64,000 nt of DNA from Micractinium sp. NFX-FRZ (taxonomy: Eukaryota; Chlorophyta; Trebouxiophyceae; Chlorellales; Chlorellaceae), in contig JAPTJF010000035.1 in assembly GCA_029339195.1 (NCBI GenBank), positions 176,379 through 240,378 on the forward strand. The letters are read 5' to 3'. Positions 51,405-64,000 of this stretch are shown here, one piece after another. Position numbers and translations under genes: made by a program. Within the stretch, counting starts at the first letter, position 1. Each line of letters begins with the position of its first letter. The notes below the pieces were generated by a model that had not been told where the DNA came from, ran no database searches, and saw nothing but the letters and a program-made list of their open reading frames with translations.

Positions 51405-51902
51405 ATCTCTTGACGCAGCTCTGCCCAGCCTCCCGCTTGACCGATAAAGCTTGTGTGCACAGGCTACTACCTTGATCTTGACTTGATGGCATTACAGTGC
51501 CCTGTAACATAGCAGTTTGGCAAACAGAGCAAGCGGCAATTAGGAAAAAAATATGAAAAGGGGCAGCGGCAGGAATGGTGAATCAGCAAGGGGTTAGTTG
51601 TTGGGTCAAGTCGCGAGCAGGCAGTCTTAGAGGGTGGGTAATGGTTGGCAGACGCAAGCGGGTAGTTTCGGGTCATGCTTTGAGAAGCATGACACATTCC
51701 TGGTGAGTAGGCAGCGGAGGTGCAAAGAATATGGAAAAATAAAAGGAAAACTTGAAGGCCTGGGCAGTTGGGTTGAACGTAGCAATGGTGAAGATGATTG
51801 CGGTGCAGCATTGCGGTTCGGAACAAAGAGGGAATAGCAGGAATAGTGTGTGCTCGCCTATTGTGCATGGCGAGGCGGGCGTTGCAGGGCCGAGGGCCCA
51901 CC
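51405..51902. other. Convergent 3' region of the TRM4-type and PAS genes
   Basis: Two convergent genes end here. The stretch 51540-51840 is unusually A-rich for this window and has no supported exon. A palindromic pair of TGTAA signals lies at 51492-51507. Confidence 0.55.
51492..51507. terminator. Palindromic poly(A) element TTACAG-TGCC-CTGTAA
   Basis: TGTAA on the plus strand (51503-51507) is 98 bases past the TRM4-type stop. TGTAA on the minus strand (TTACA at 51492-51496) is the first such word past the PAS-gene stop at 51903. The two form a perfect 6-base inverted repeat around TGCC. Confidence 0.6.
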
Positions 51903-54900
51903 TCAGCTGCTGTCACCATTGGACGAAAAAGAGCCCATGCGATTGAGCTTCTGAGTGCCAGATGTGCCTGCCCCCTCGTCGCTGCGTCCGGCGGCCTGGT
52001 CCATGAGCGCGCCCACGTCCACGCCTTGCAGGAAGGAGATGACCTCGGCCACCTTGCGGCTCTCAGCCAGGGTGGCGCGGAAGTACTGCGCGGGGTGGGT
52101 GGGGTGTGCACAGAGGGATGGAAAGGGAGGGTGAGCGGCAGGTCATGGGGCAAGCTGAGGAGTGCATGCACCTGCGTTGTACACAGATTGAGGGTAGGGT
52201 GAGCGCATCAGACCATACACCGCCTGCTTCACAGCAGGCTCCACATTGCAGTTCACACCTGCCTCACACCCCACTGTACCGCCCGCCCACCCACCCACCG
52301 GCTTGGCGCAGAACACCAGGTAGGCGGTGGCCCCCACGATCAGCACGGCCAGCACGATTGCCTGCAGGATCCTGACACTTGTGAAGTTGGACACATACTG
52401 CAGGGGTGACAAGGGGAGGCGGGGCAGTCGGGTCGGGTGAGTTTGGGCCGACATACTGTGTGGGTGGGTGGGGCAGGGGCGGGGGCGGCCCCGCCAGGCA
52501 CCAGCGTCTGTCCCCCGTGCCACCCTGGTTGCGTCCATCTAACCTCCTTCCTGGTCCCACCCTGCCTCTCTCCTGGCCCCCACCCTGGTCCCCACCCTGG
52601 TCCCAAACCCTTTCATCTGGTCCTCATCCTGGCACCGCCCTTCCTGGCACCCAACCTGGTACCACCCTCTCTCCTTCCTGACCCCCACGCTGGCCAGCAC
52701 CAGCACATGCGGCTGTTTCTCACCATGAAGATGGCGTTGGCGGCCTTGAGCATCGGAATGCCATCCTCGGCAACAACCTGCAAGCATAGGTGAGTGAGTG
52801 CAGGCTCAGGGGAGAGTGCTTGAAAAAAAGGCACACTGGCATCAGGCGCTCTGTGCTGACAATGCTAAGCACTGCTGGGACAAGGCAGAGCTGCTGGGCA
52901 GAGGCGGGCAGCGGGCCTCACGACTGCGATGAAGAGGCGCGCGGGGTGGTTGACGCTGATTTCAGCCATGTCCTGCACAGGAGGTGGCGGGAGGGCGTGC
53001 TGAGACCGCTGCTGCAAGCCTCCTGCACCTGGTAGACGCAGCAGCATGTGGACAGTGCAGCCCTGCACAACTCAGCAATGGCAATCACCACATCGCGGAC
53101 GGATCCAGCCACGCCCACCTCCATGGCCAGTGTGTGGCACTGCTCTGCCATGTACTCCACGTAGGTGTCCAGCCCAAAGTTGGAGGTGTAGTAGAACGGA
53201 TTGTCGGGTGGCAGGCACTTGGACTTCTTGACTCTGCGCACAGGGTGCGCGGTCAACGAGTGGGGCGAAACAACGGCATGGGGTAGGGCGGGCACTGTTG
53301 GCAAGCAGCCGTATGCACTTGCTACTCACACGCTCGCATACATTGCAGGCACATGACAAAGAGCTCTGCTCACCGGTAGCACACTCCACGGTCGAACAGC
53401 AGGTGGTGGAACGCAGGATTGGAGAAGAACACGGATTTGAAGTCCATCCCTGCAAGTGCGCAGAGCAAGAAGGGGTGGTGTTCAGTGTTTAAGCGCTGAA
53501 ATTTGCTCCATGCTGGCACTTGCTCTTGCCTGGTGTCCATGGTCAGCCCCTGTGCGTGCACCCCCTCTGCATCTACTTTCTTGCCAGGTTGTGCTTCTCG
53601 TTGTCCAGGAAGCGGTAGTCGCTGTGAGAACCGTACAGTAGGGTGTCTGCAGGGACAGGGCAGGGGCCAGAGAATGGGGTTGCAAGCTTTCAGTTGAGTG
53701 CCAGAGATGACACCCAGGCCAGGCTCACATGAACAAGGCTGCGTGGAGCTCAAGGCGTGTAACACGCCGGACAGCACAGCGCATGCACAGCGTGCGCCAG
53801 GGGCTGCCACCCACCTTTGTAAAACTTAATGCGGGTACCGGCAAGCGACTGCAGATATGGGTGGGCACACAGCCGGCCATACAGCGCGGTGCAGTACCTT
53901 GTTGAAATGACAACAGCCGGACAGCGGCAGAAGCGCACCACCTGCAGGAAGGCTAGCATGTGCAGCGCACCAAGCGAGCTTGCCCCTGCCATCCACGCAA
54001 GCACTCGTTCTACCTCCACCTGATTGACCCGTCCCACCCGCATGGCAACTGCACACCAGTTGCCTGCACCCCGGCCACCCACCAGCATCTCGCGCAGGCG
54101 CAGCGTCTCGGGCGTGTCTTCTGTGATGCCGGTGCCTTGCACGATGAGCTCGTTGGCGAAGAATCTGCTGCGAGCGTTGTAGATGAACATGCGCTCGCTG
54201 GAGTTGAGGGCCTGTGCAGAGGGGAAATGCAAGCAAGCTGCAGAGTGAGTAGCCCTGGCGACGGCAGCGGACGCATGCCCCTGCGGCCCTTCTGAGGTCT
54301 GGACTTTCTTCCCTCGAGTAGCCCGCCCACTCACCAGCACCCGCGCCTCAGCGGTGTCCATCAGCCAGAACTGCAGCAGCCAGAGGACGAGGACAATGGC
54401 CAGCCACAGGGCCATGGGCGCCAGCATCCACCACAGCCGCCAGCGCGTCATGGCAACCTTGTCCTGCAGAGCAGGGCAGGGCAGGCCAAGGCAGTGGGCG
54501 GGGAAGAGTGGGGCAGAAACCTTGAAGGTGAGAGCGTCGCCTACATGCACGTGAGCAAGCACAGCACGGGGAAATCAGGGGCTGCTGTCCTGCTGCTGCC
54601 CACCTGTGCTGCCCGCGCTGCAATGGTGCGAGCGCTCAGCTGCATGTTGGCAGGGTTGCCGCTGGTGCCGCCTGGCGGGACCTGCAGAGGGACAAGTGGG
54701 GGGCAATGCAGCAAGTCACCGGTGCAATGCGCCAGCATCTGGCCATCCTCCCGCAGGCTGCCATGCCAGCACCCGGGCAGTTACCTCACCAGCTTCTCCC
54801 TGCACCCGCGCCCGTAAACTACAGCAGCAGCCATGTCACACCTCTGCATCGGTGTCATCGTCTGAATCGTTGTCCAGCTCATCAGCCTGCACCTCCGCCC

Positions 54901-57900
54901 TGCAACGCGGACAGTATGCAGCAGGCAGTGCAGACCAAACATTACGATGCAGGGTGCCTCCTCGCCTCCCATCGGCACCCTAGCGCCACGACACCCGCTA
55001 CTTCTTGTGATGCCCTGCCCTGCCCTCCCCTCACCTGGCCTGCATGAGCACCGCGGGGCGCGGCACATACAGGAAGACGGCAAACAGGTTGAAGCGCTCC
55101 ACGGCCACGGCGCGCAGCAGCCTGCGGCAGGTGGGCACCGAGGAAGAAGAGGTGTTGGTCACTCTGACCAAAAGAAGACAAATGAGTTATGAGGGCAAGT
55201 GAGCAAGGGTCTGCCATGCCGCCCCACCACGCCACCCTCAAGGCTTGCACAGCAGGCTCCCAGGCGGGGCTCCCACCAGAAGAGGTAGGCGGCCACCAGC
55301 GGGATGAAGAGCCCCTCCCCGCCCAGCATGCCCCAGGTCATTTGCAGGATGGTGTGCAGCCGGCTGACAGCCAGCCGCGTCTGCAGGTCGGTCGCGGAGA
55401 TCAGGTTCACTGCAGCATGGGCGCAAGCGAGTGAGGAAAGGAACTGGGTGACAGCTGGCCTCGTTTCGAAGCACGAGTCATGCTTGCAGTGCACAGCATA
55501 GCATATAGACACAAGGAGAAGACGGCACACACTCCTGCTCACCGCTGATAAGCTCGGGCACATTCTTGATGAGGAAGCGGAAGTCAGAGAAGTTCTCCAT
55601 GCTGCAGGGTGTACGAGTGAGGGGGCAGAGCCATGAAGAGGAACGCAATGTGCAGCTGGCGGCTGTGCCATACATGTGCAGGCACCAGCGGCATGAGTGG
55701 CACCTGTGCCCTTGGGCCGCCATGCAGGCCACCCCACTCACTTGTAGATAAAGTCCTCAGGCAGAGCTGCAGGTGCAGAAACACATGCGGTGAGGGCAGG
55801 GTATCACAGAGAAGGATGAGTGCAGAAGAAGAAGGAGAGGTACAGCGCAAGGGTTGACAGAGCCAACATGTAGGGTTGACCGAGCCAACTTGAAATCAAG
55901 GCAAAGGCACCAGTCAGCTAGCATGCTGGAATGGCGCAGGATGCGCATCTGTATGCACCTCAACGGCCGTCAGACAGGCACCGCAGCTTGTCACGACTCA
56001 CCCCCGACGGCACGAAAAGCATTGATAGCGCGCTGGCTGGCGTCCCAGAGCGACATCTGGGCAATCGTCTCCACCATGTCGCCCACATCCGCATACTGCA
56101 GGCAATAAAAACAGCCAGGAAAAGCATTGTCTCGCTTTCCGTGCTACACTCACAGAAATGTGTGACAGCAGTCACGAGGCTCAGCAAGCACACGCACGGT
56201 TGAACAGCGGCCTTGCTGGTTCGGCCATCCTTCCCAAGCCTCCTGCCCCACCCTGTGCTACCTCGGTGACGTTGATGAACGTCTTCATATAGTACTCGCG
56301 GGTGGCCTCGGCTGCCTTGGTCCCTGCAGGCGCAAGCTACATGGCATGTCAGCCCACCCCTTGCCGCAAGGCGGCCTTGCTCCCTGGGGCTCACACAAAC
56401 AAAAGGAAGCTTTGCCAAGCATCCGTACGCTAGCTCAAGGCCTTTCCCCAGCACTCACTTTGGAAGAACAGGCGCTCAAGGAATCCCTCCATCTCGGCAA
56501 TCTTGGGGTTCATTTGCGCAGCTGCAGTTGGTGGCCACATTGTCATTTGGAAGGCATTGTTAAGGCGGGCGGTCCATTACTCTGCGGATGCTCAAGAGCA
56601 AGGCCAGTGTGTCCTTCAAGAAGCTCCGACTTACCTGACACGTTCTGTGGAGGGAAGAGCGGGATGCCACCAGACTGCGCCTCGACACCTGTGAGCAGAA
56701 GGCCGCGTCAGAGAAGCAAGCAAGTGAACAGAGCTGCCTGTTGCTTGCCGCGTTCCGTTCGAGAGCAGCGCATCCGTGTGTGCATTCGGCCACCGCACTG
56801 CACAGCCTGAGCAAGCGGTGGCCCTGCTATGTGGATGGTAACGAGGTGCCAGAGGAACTCAACACAGCAAGGCGGGCGAATGAGGCGAGCAGATGACCTC
56901 GGAGATACTCCAGCCCGACTTACCTGCATATTGTATGCTCCGAACATCTGTCAATGCTGACATGGCAACGCGGGCAGCCTGGCCTGCAGCAGTGGGAACC
57001 GACATGCCTTGATGCCTCACTCATGACAACCGCACCCCTGTGCAATCGCTGACTCTGTGCTTCAAACTGACTGAAGTTTCCGGGCACCGCTGTGCTGAAC
57101 AGTCGCCTACATAAGCCAAGTGCGTACCTGCATAGTCGATCTGCTTGATGTAGACCATGGAGCTGTTCACCATGGCCAGCGAGGCAGAGAAGCACACCAC
57201 GTGGGCCACCACCAGAGCTGCCAGCAGCCACTTGAGGCGGGCCTGTTGACAGAGGTTGTGAGATGGGGGAGGGTGTGAGAGGTCCGGTCTTGGGAGACAG
57301 GCGGGCACGGCATGTGCATGGCAGAGGCAGTGACTGAAGGCCGGCCACATGGCAGCGGCACGCCCCGTCACGAAGCCACTCAGCCTCCCGCACCCCCTGC
57401 CCCCCACCCCGGCTTGCCTGCAGTGTGTTGATGGCCAGGCGGGCGCGCCTTGAGTTGAGCAGCTTGTACGCCTTCTTGAAGCGCTTGAGGCGGGAGTAGT
57501 CGGCGGTGTCCTCGTCACCCAGCCCGCTGCTGCCCACCTGATGGGGGGATGGGGTGGGGGTGGGGAGGGCCCAGCAAAGAGAAGAGGTCAGGCCAGGCAG
57601 AGAGGCCGCCAGAGCATGCGACCTGCGAGCCATTCCCTGCCCATGCCTCTGCTGCGCCTGGCCCCTCTTATGCAGCATCAGCCTGTGCCGCCAAGCCAGC
57701 CCGCCCTGTCAGCACTCAGCACCCACCCCGCCGGACAGGGCGTCGGAGTCGCCGGCGCTGCTCTGGCTGCCCGCCGCCGACCCAGCCTTGTCGGGTGGCG
57801 CCATCTCCAGGGCCAGCGCCACGTCAGCCGCCACCTTGGACAGCTTACCGCTGCCGCCCAGAGGCGCCTCCCCGGGCAGGCCGGAGTGGCCGCGCACATG

Positions 57901-60900
57901 GGCGATGGTCCTGCCTGCACTGGGTTGGGAGTTGTGTGGCTGAGAGCTGCCTGCTGGGTGCAGGCGCAGGGTGTCGGGGCAGCGCCATGCAAATGCAGAG
58001 CAGCACCGGCCATGCACAACACGGTGGCAGGTAGAGAGGCGCCCTACAAGAGCGGTGGCAGGAGAGAGTGCAAAAGCAGCAGCAAGACACACTAAACTTG
58101 CCTGCAGCAATGGTGCCATCACCCTCCTCCTCCTTGCCCGCCTCTGTGGCGCCACCCTTCTGGCCGCTCAGCCAGGTGGCCACGCGCTGCATCTTGGCTG
58201 CCAGCTCAGCGGGGTCCATTGCCTCCTCGCCTCCCTGGCCACCGCCCTTCTGGCTCCCGCCACTGCCCTCCTCCTCCTGCCCCTGCTGCGGGCTGAGGCC
58301 ATCCTCGCCGCCGTCCTGCACGGAGAGGTTGGCAGAGAGCGAGAAGGTCACACAGGGGATTCATAGTGCTTGCCCTCCATCCACTCGGCAGCGGTGCACC
58401 CGCCTGGGCCCACCCGCCTGGCAGCAGATCTCCCCGCTAGCAACATCCCTCACCTGGCTGCTGAGACCCATGCTGCGAGACTGCTCGTCAATCTCGCTAG
58501 CAGCCTGCCCCTCGCTGCCTGCTGCATCGGCGTGCCCACCAAAGCCGGCGGGACACACTGCGCCTCCATGTGCTGCAGCCGCAATGTCCGCTGCCGCCTG
58601 CACCGCCACTGCGGGGTCTGCAAACTGGCTGCCAGGCGGGAAGGCCAGGCCGCCCAGGACAGCAGCGGCGTCGTGGTTGACGGGGCAGCCTGCAGGGGGC
58701 ACAGATGTGGGTGGGAGAGCAGGGAGTGTGACTGGCATGGTCATCCCGCGGAACTGCCAGGCATGCAATCACCTGCATACTCCCCCGCCTGTGCCCGCAT
58801 GCTGTGCCCACCTGAGCCAGTGGGAGCAGGTGGTGCAGCAGCGCCAGACGCAGGCCGGCTGACACTGCCGGCAGCAATGCCCATGCGCTGCAGCAGCGAG
58901 CTGCCGCCGCTCAGGGCGCGGTGGAAGGGGCAGCCTGCCGCCGCCGCCTCGGCATTGTACCCAGAGGGCGGGGCACCCGCAGCCAGGGCCGCCGAGTAGG
59001 GGCCAGGCTGCAGGATGCCTCCACGGGCAGCAGTAGCGCCAGCGCCAGTGGTTGGCTCTTTCAGGACGGCCACAGAGGAGATGGGGCGAGGCACGATGAC
59101 GCGGGCCATGTACCTGCCAGGGGGGAGGGACGGGTGAGGCGCCAGGAGAGTTTAGATGCAGCGGGGATCAGCTGGCCTGGGGGCTCAGGGGAGGTAGGCA
59201 GCATGCAGCCAAAGCGTTGGATGGAACCACCAGACACGCCTGCACCTTCCTCCTTCACACATTCACACTGCCCGCTGCTATCGCATCATCCCCCCCAGGT
59301 GCCCCTCACCTGCCGGGACGCTCGGTGGAGGCGGCAGCCTGCAGGCTGACGTGCAGCCCGCGGCCATCGGGGTGCCTGCCCTCTGCGTTCACCACTGCCC
59401 CAATGCTCTTCTTGCTGCCGCCCTTCTGGCCGCGGGCCACCAGCAGCTCGGAGGTGCTGCTGCCCGGGCACACGCGCGGCAGCAGCTGCAGAGAGGGAAG
59501 AGGGTGGGCAGGGAAGCATATATTGGTTGCGCCTTTCAGGTAAGCAGGGCGAAAGATACAGCCTGCTCTCAGTGCTGACACCTGGCTGCCCCTGCACCCC
59601 GTGTGGGGCACGTGGGTGCCTGCTCACCTTCTGGATGGGCTCCCCCAGCATCTGCGACGGGGGCAGGCCGAAGATGAGGGCTGCCTCCTCGCTGGCCTTC
59701 TTGATGAGGCAGCGCCCATCCAGCTCCAGCACGCCCTCCAGGCAGTCTGAGGTGGAGGGGTGGGGGAGGCAGAGGGGATGTGGATCGGCACAAGAACGTT
59801 CAGAGCGGTGACGCATCCGCTGAAAACAGTGCAGCAACGGAGTTGCCTGGCAGGCAGGCAGGCAAGCAGGCAGGCAGGCGGATGGGCCGGCTGGCAGGCA
59901 GTTACGTTCATCATGGGCAGCCAGCCGTGAACCAGTGCCCACCCACCCCACCCTGCCAGCTCTGCCCACCTGCGCGGTAGAGGTGCACCGTGCTGTTGGG
60001 CGAGGCGCTGCCGCCGTCCCCCCCGGCGTCAGTGGGCGGCACGATGAGCAGGATGCAGGGTACGGTGCGCTTGCCATGCACGCTGGTAGCCACACGGAGG
60101 GAGGCCACCTCCTTGCTGCATGGGGCATGGGAGGATGACCATGGGTGGGATGACAAATCTCTGAACTGGCGACACCCTCTATGTGTGCTGGTCGCATAGT
60201 CAGACGACCACCACTCCATTCGCCTGTGGCAGCACGCCCCAGCCATGTTCACGTGGCCAATCCCGCCCTGCCCCCGCACCTGCGCGTCCTGGCCAGCAGG
60301 TCTGCGTGCACCCGTGCCACGCCCCGCTTGTCCCGCCGGTACACATCCAGGAAGTCCGACAGCGGCTTGCCCGCCATCTCCTGCGCAGTGGGGGCAGTTG
60401 AGGGCCTGGTTTGAATCGGCAGCCAGGAGGATATGCAGCACAACACCTCCTTTTCCTCACTTTCCTCTGTGCCTCTCATGTCCTTACGTCCCCCCTGCGC
60501 CCACGCCAGCCCTGCCTCACGTCACGGTCAAACGAGAGCAGGTCAACGTTGCCTGCAGCCGGTCCCACAATCACGCCCTGCGGGTCCACCGTCAGAGTCA
60601 CGCGGTTGAACTCCGCCTGCAGCGGTGATGGGATGGAGGGCGGCAGGCGGCGGGAATGCCTTAGACGAGGGCTTCCCTCACAGCCGCTGCCTGCCGCTCC
60701 CACTGGCATCCCCGGTTTCAAGCTCTGCCCAGACACCTGCTCTCACCTCCTCCTTGGAGACCACCGGTGCAACCTTGACAGAGTAGATGTTGCCTGCTGG
60801 GGGGCAGGCAGGGTAAGGGGAGACATCGTTAGAAGCATAGCTCAAAGCTACTTCAGGAAGAGTGTGGAGTGGGGGCACCTGGAAGGATAGCCCCCTATCA

Positions 60901-63900
60901 CCCACTCCGGACATGCCCCGTCCACTCCGTCCCGCCCTGTGCAGGGCCCACCCGCCCACCCGTGTCTGTGGCGCGCTCCGACACCTCCATCAGCGCCGGC
61001 ACCAGCTTGCCGGAATGGGACTTGAACTCCACCACCCGCCCGCTGCGGCACTTGAGGCCCGGGCATCGCGACAGGTCTGCGAAGGGCATGCCAGGGGAAG
61101 GAGGGAGAGGGCGGCGGAGCGACATCTTGAGCAAACCTGCACGTCGATAAGCACACGTGAGCAAAATGCCAACCCAGAGCGAACCTGCACCTGAAAAAGC
61201 GCACGCTAGCAGTTAGGTTCCCGCACGCCTTCACCCACAGTCCTGCCTGCCCGCCAGCCGTATACCGGAACCCGCTCACCCCGCCCCTTGAGGTAGCGCT
61301 GGTGCAGCTGCGCCATGGGCTCAGGCATCAGCTCGTGCAGCTTGGTCCTCAGCAGCTGCTCGCTGCTATAGCCCAGCATCTCGGACAGAGTGGCGTTGGC
61401 GTACACAATCTGGCAGTGGGTGGGGGTGAGGGCGGGAGGCTGGGGGTGGGCAGGCAATGGAGGCAGGTATGGGCGCACAGGCCGGCAAGGGGACATGCCC
61501 TGCCTGGCAGGCAGTGTGTTCTCTCAACTTGAACGCCTACATGCAGCCCTCTACCCACCCGCATCTGGCTCCCCGCCCAACCAGCACCCACCCGTGAGGA
61601 GACGGGGTTCACCACCAGCAGGCCGCTGTACCGGTCAGAGTGCGCCATTGTGATCTTGGCGACGCGCACCGCATCGGTGCCGGCACGGGAGCCACGGCAC
61701 GACACCTTGACCTCTGCAGGGCACGGACGCAGGGTGATTGTTCTGCAGGACCCCAGTGCGCCTCCTCAATGACAAACAGAGCCACCATCTCACATTCCTC
61801 TCCTCCACGAAAGCGCCGCTGCCCCACGCCCAGTGTGCCCGCTCACCCTCCCCGTAGCGCGTGGCCATCATGATCTCCCCAAACTCCTGCACCTGCCCCT
61901 CCGGGCTGCCGCAGATCTTGGACACCATCTGTGCAGCCTTCTCGCTGGTGCTGCTCAGGGAGGCAAACGCCTGCAAGGGGAGGGCAGGAGGGGTGGAAGG
62001 TGGACAGCGTGGAGGTGCAGGGCAGGGCAGGAGAGCTGGGTAGCGCGCAAAGAGGCACGGCAGCCAGCAGCGCGAGCTGGTGCAGCAGGCACGACCATGC
62101 TTCAGGGCTGCCCAAGGGCAGCCCTGCGGCATGCCTCACAGCACAACGCCCCCTTCCAATACCAAGCTAACCCTCCCGCCTTGCCTTGCCAATGACGTCC
62201 TCTGCATCGTAGCCCAGCACATTGCCGAAGCCGCGGCTCACGCACACAACCACGCCAGCGGCAGCTGCGAGGAGCGCAGAGGGCAGGCAGGCGGATTTTT
62301 GTTCTACCAAAATTCAAGCTATTGAGAATAACACTTTGTCTTACCATGTCGATCTCGCCGCACCCCAGCCTCAGCCACACATTAGACACCGCTGCACCTG
62401 TACCCTGCATGACTCACTGCAGTAGGCGGTGGCCATACATGGGTCATCCTCTGTGGTCTGAATCACACCCAGGAAGCACTCGGCGCCTGCATAGTTGGTG
62501 GGGGGCCGGAGGGAGAGGCTGGGAAGCGCAGGAGATGCGTTCGCAAACCAAAGGGCATGCAAACCTGCAGCGCTGCAGATGGCAGTGTATTGTGCCCACT
62601 GGCTTCCCGCAAACGCCAGGCCTACAGTCGCTGCCAGCCTGTCGCACCTCCAAGCGACACGGGTGTCACACACAGGTTGACGCCAAACACAAACTTCTGC
62701 TTGTGCAGGGCCACCACTTCCCGCGCGCTGTCCAGGATGCGTGGGACGCGGGTGGTGGCGTAGTTGCGCAGGTAGCCTGGAGCGGGGGGCGGGTGGGGAG
62801 AGAGGGAGGCACCCAATGAGCAGTGGACGTGGCAATGGGTGGGTGAACGCATGCCGACTGCATGCATGATCTCAAACTCATGAGGCATGCATGGCTAGAG
62901 GCACGCACAGTGCTTGCTGCCAGCAAGCACAGCACACTTCTCAACCAACCACCTCCTGCCCTGCCACCTGCCGAGCACCCGAACACACCGTCATGCTGCG
63001 CTGAGAAGGGGTTGGGCATGATGCGCATCACATTGCTGCCCTCCAGCTCCCCCTTGCGGTAGCCAAACATGCGCAGGAAGGGCTCGTTCACGTGCTGCAC
63101 TAGACCCTGCAGCAATGAATGAGGGCCAAAAGGCGAGCGGGGTGGGGATCAGCGGGGCCAGTGGAGGGTGATGTTGCGCCGAGATGCTGGTTTGCACTCC
63201 ATAACAGGTTCAGGCTTCCCCTATCTGCATGCAGCACACCACCTGACCCTGCACACCTCCAGGTTGATGACGCACACAGCGTCCGAGGTCCTGCAGGGCA
63301 TTACGAAGTGGCCGCTCATTATGTGCAAATGGCCAAGCAGTAGAGAGCGCGGCAGGCGCCATTCGGCAGGCACAGCGTGGTTTAGCTTCCTGTCTGCCTG
63401 CCCTGCTGTCACCCCCGGAGCCCCTCACTCACTCGTCAATCATGCCCATCATTTTCTCCGCCATCTCATCCTTGAACCTCCGCTCAATGATCTGGCCAAA
63501 CATCGCCTCGGACCGGGACTCGTTCTGCATTGGTAAGGTGCGGCAAAGCAGGAGAGGGGGGGCAGTGCGGGTCGGGGAGCTCTGTGACTGTGGCCGTATC
63601 GAGACGCGGGGACCCAGGGTCTGTCTTTGGTCCAGCTGCCGCCTTTGCACCCAGCTACCGCCACCTGCATGCCCAGCCACCCACCTGGCGCCTCTCGATG
63701 CGCTCAGCTGAGGACCCGTAGCGCGCAGAGCCGTGGGGGTCGTTCTTGACCTGTGTGTGAAGACGGCAAGTGAGGCCGAAGTGAGACAGAAGAGAGTGAG
63801 GCGGCTGCGAGAAGAAAATGCAGGCTCCTTGGCAGTCAACACAGGTTTGCTTGGAAGAGCAGGCCGTCACAGGCTGAACTCAGCCAAACGCCCGCGCATA

Positions 63901-64000
63901 GCTACGCAGGCAATGCCCGTATCACCCGCCCCGCCCGCCCGCCTGCTGCAGGAAGCGCGAGTAGGCACGCATGATGCGCGGGTTGTTCGGGTAGCGGTCC
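51903..64000 (-). CDS. Large PAS-domain multi-pass membrane protein, Tmc (tiny macrocysts)-type; N-terminus beyond window
   Basis: About 45 small exons on the minus strand run from the right edge to TGA at 51903-51905. In order: RYPNNPRIMRAYSRFLQQ (edge) and VKNDPHGSARYGSSAERIE, the usual Tmc pre-PAS segment. PAS 1 (about 63.3-62.4 kb) has MFGYRKGELEGSNVMRIMPN, REVVALHKQKFVFGV and CFLGVIQ. Further PAS-like domains follow: GVVVCVSRGFGNVLGYDAED, IVYANATLSEMLGYSSEQL with LHELMPEPMAQLHQRYL, VIVGPAAGNVDLLSFDRD, and VLELDGRCLIKKASEEAALI. A low-complexity Ala/Gly region follows (59.1-57.7 kb). The C-terminal half has several membrane segments: WLLAALVVAHVVCFSASLA, LFIPLVAAYLFW, LWWMLAPMALWLAIVLVL and LQAIVLAVLIVGATAYLVF. 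The tail is VISFLQGVDVGALMDQAAG to the stop. A sensory role via PAS ligands is inferred; the ligand is unknown. Individual exon limits were not all resolved. Confidence 0.82.
52552..52640. repeat. CCCTGGTCCC-type minisatellite in an intron
   Basis: Several imperfect tandem units of CACCCTGGTCC/CCTGGCCCC occur in an intron of the PAS gene. They are non-coding. Confidence 0.7.

Noticed and set aside
55855..55895. Short repeat GGGTTGAC(A/C)GAGCCAAC twice in a PAS-gene intron
   Set aside because: Only two adjacent ~17-base copies, not at a splice junction. It is too little to support as an element.

Overview
This is nuclear DNA of a eukaryote, most likely a green alga (Chlorophyta, possibly Chlorella-like). 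The evidence is very high GC, dense small GT-AG introns, coding regions rich in Ala, Gly and Gln, and TGTAA-type poly(A) signals after several stop codons. A nucleus-encoded chloroplast ATP synthase subunit and plant-type SBP-box transcription factors also fit. There are no operons, no bacterial-style genes, and no rRNA, tRNA or CRISPR array that I could recognise. Exon models were built by hand from splice signals and reading-phase agreement; they are predictions, but most join in phase from ATG to stop.

Layout, left to right. 0.8-2.8 kb (-): unknown multi-pass membrane protein. 3.7-6.5 kb (-): plastid-type metallo-beta-lactamase-fold protein, head-to-head with 6.6-10.4 kb (+), an RlmI-like PUA/SAM RNA methyltransferase. 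11.0-14.4 kb (+): WD40-repeat protein, convergent with 14.9-18.8 kb (-), a membrane-anchored GH16-family protein. 19.5-21.6 kb (-): BTB/POZ protein. 22.1-23.5 kb (-): SBP-box factor 1. 24.3-28.3 kb (-): NADH-pyrophosphatase-type Nudix hydrolase fused to a PHPT/Janus phosphohistidine phosphatase domain. 29.3-31.3 kb (+): SBP-box factor 2. 31.9-34.9 kb (+): short-chain dehydrogenase. 35.5-37.6 kb (+): SBP-box factor 3. 38.6-39.8 kb (-): F-box protein with a long polyglutamine tract. 40.7-42.9 kb (-): chloroplast ATP synthase subunit b' (atpG), head-to-head with 43.1-51.4 kb (+), a TRM4/NSUN2-type m5C RNA methyltransferase. 51.9 kb to the right edge (-): a very large PAS-domain multi-pass membrane protein of the tiny-macrocysts (Tmc) type, whose N-terminus lies outside the window.

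These genes do not form one pathway. Three are probably plastid-targeted (MBL-fold protein, RlmI-like enzyme, AtpG), and three are SBP transcription factors that look like recent local duplicates.

The strongest unexplained signal is structural. In at least six genes, segments spanning an exon-intron junction recur as degenerate tandem copies inside the adjoining intron. In addition, a ~315-320 bp element with GCGGCCGC at both ends occurs twice in introns of the TRM4/NSUN2 gene. Other notable points are the Nudix-PHPT fusion, a GH16 active site missing its acid/base Glu, several likely GC-AG introns, and a palindromic TTACAG/CTGTAA element between two convergent genes.
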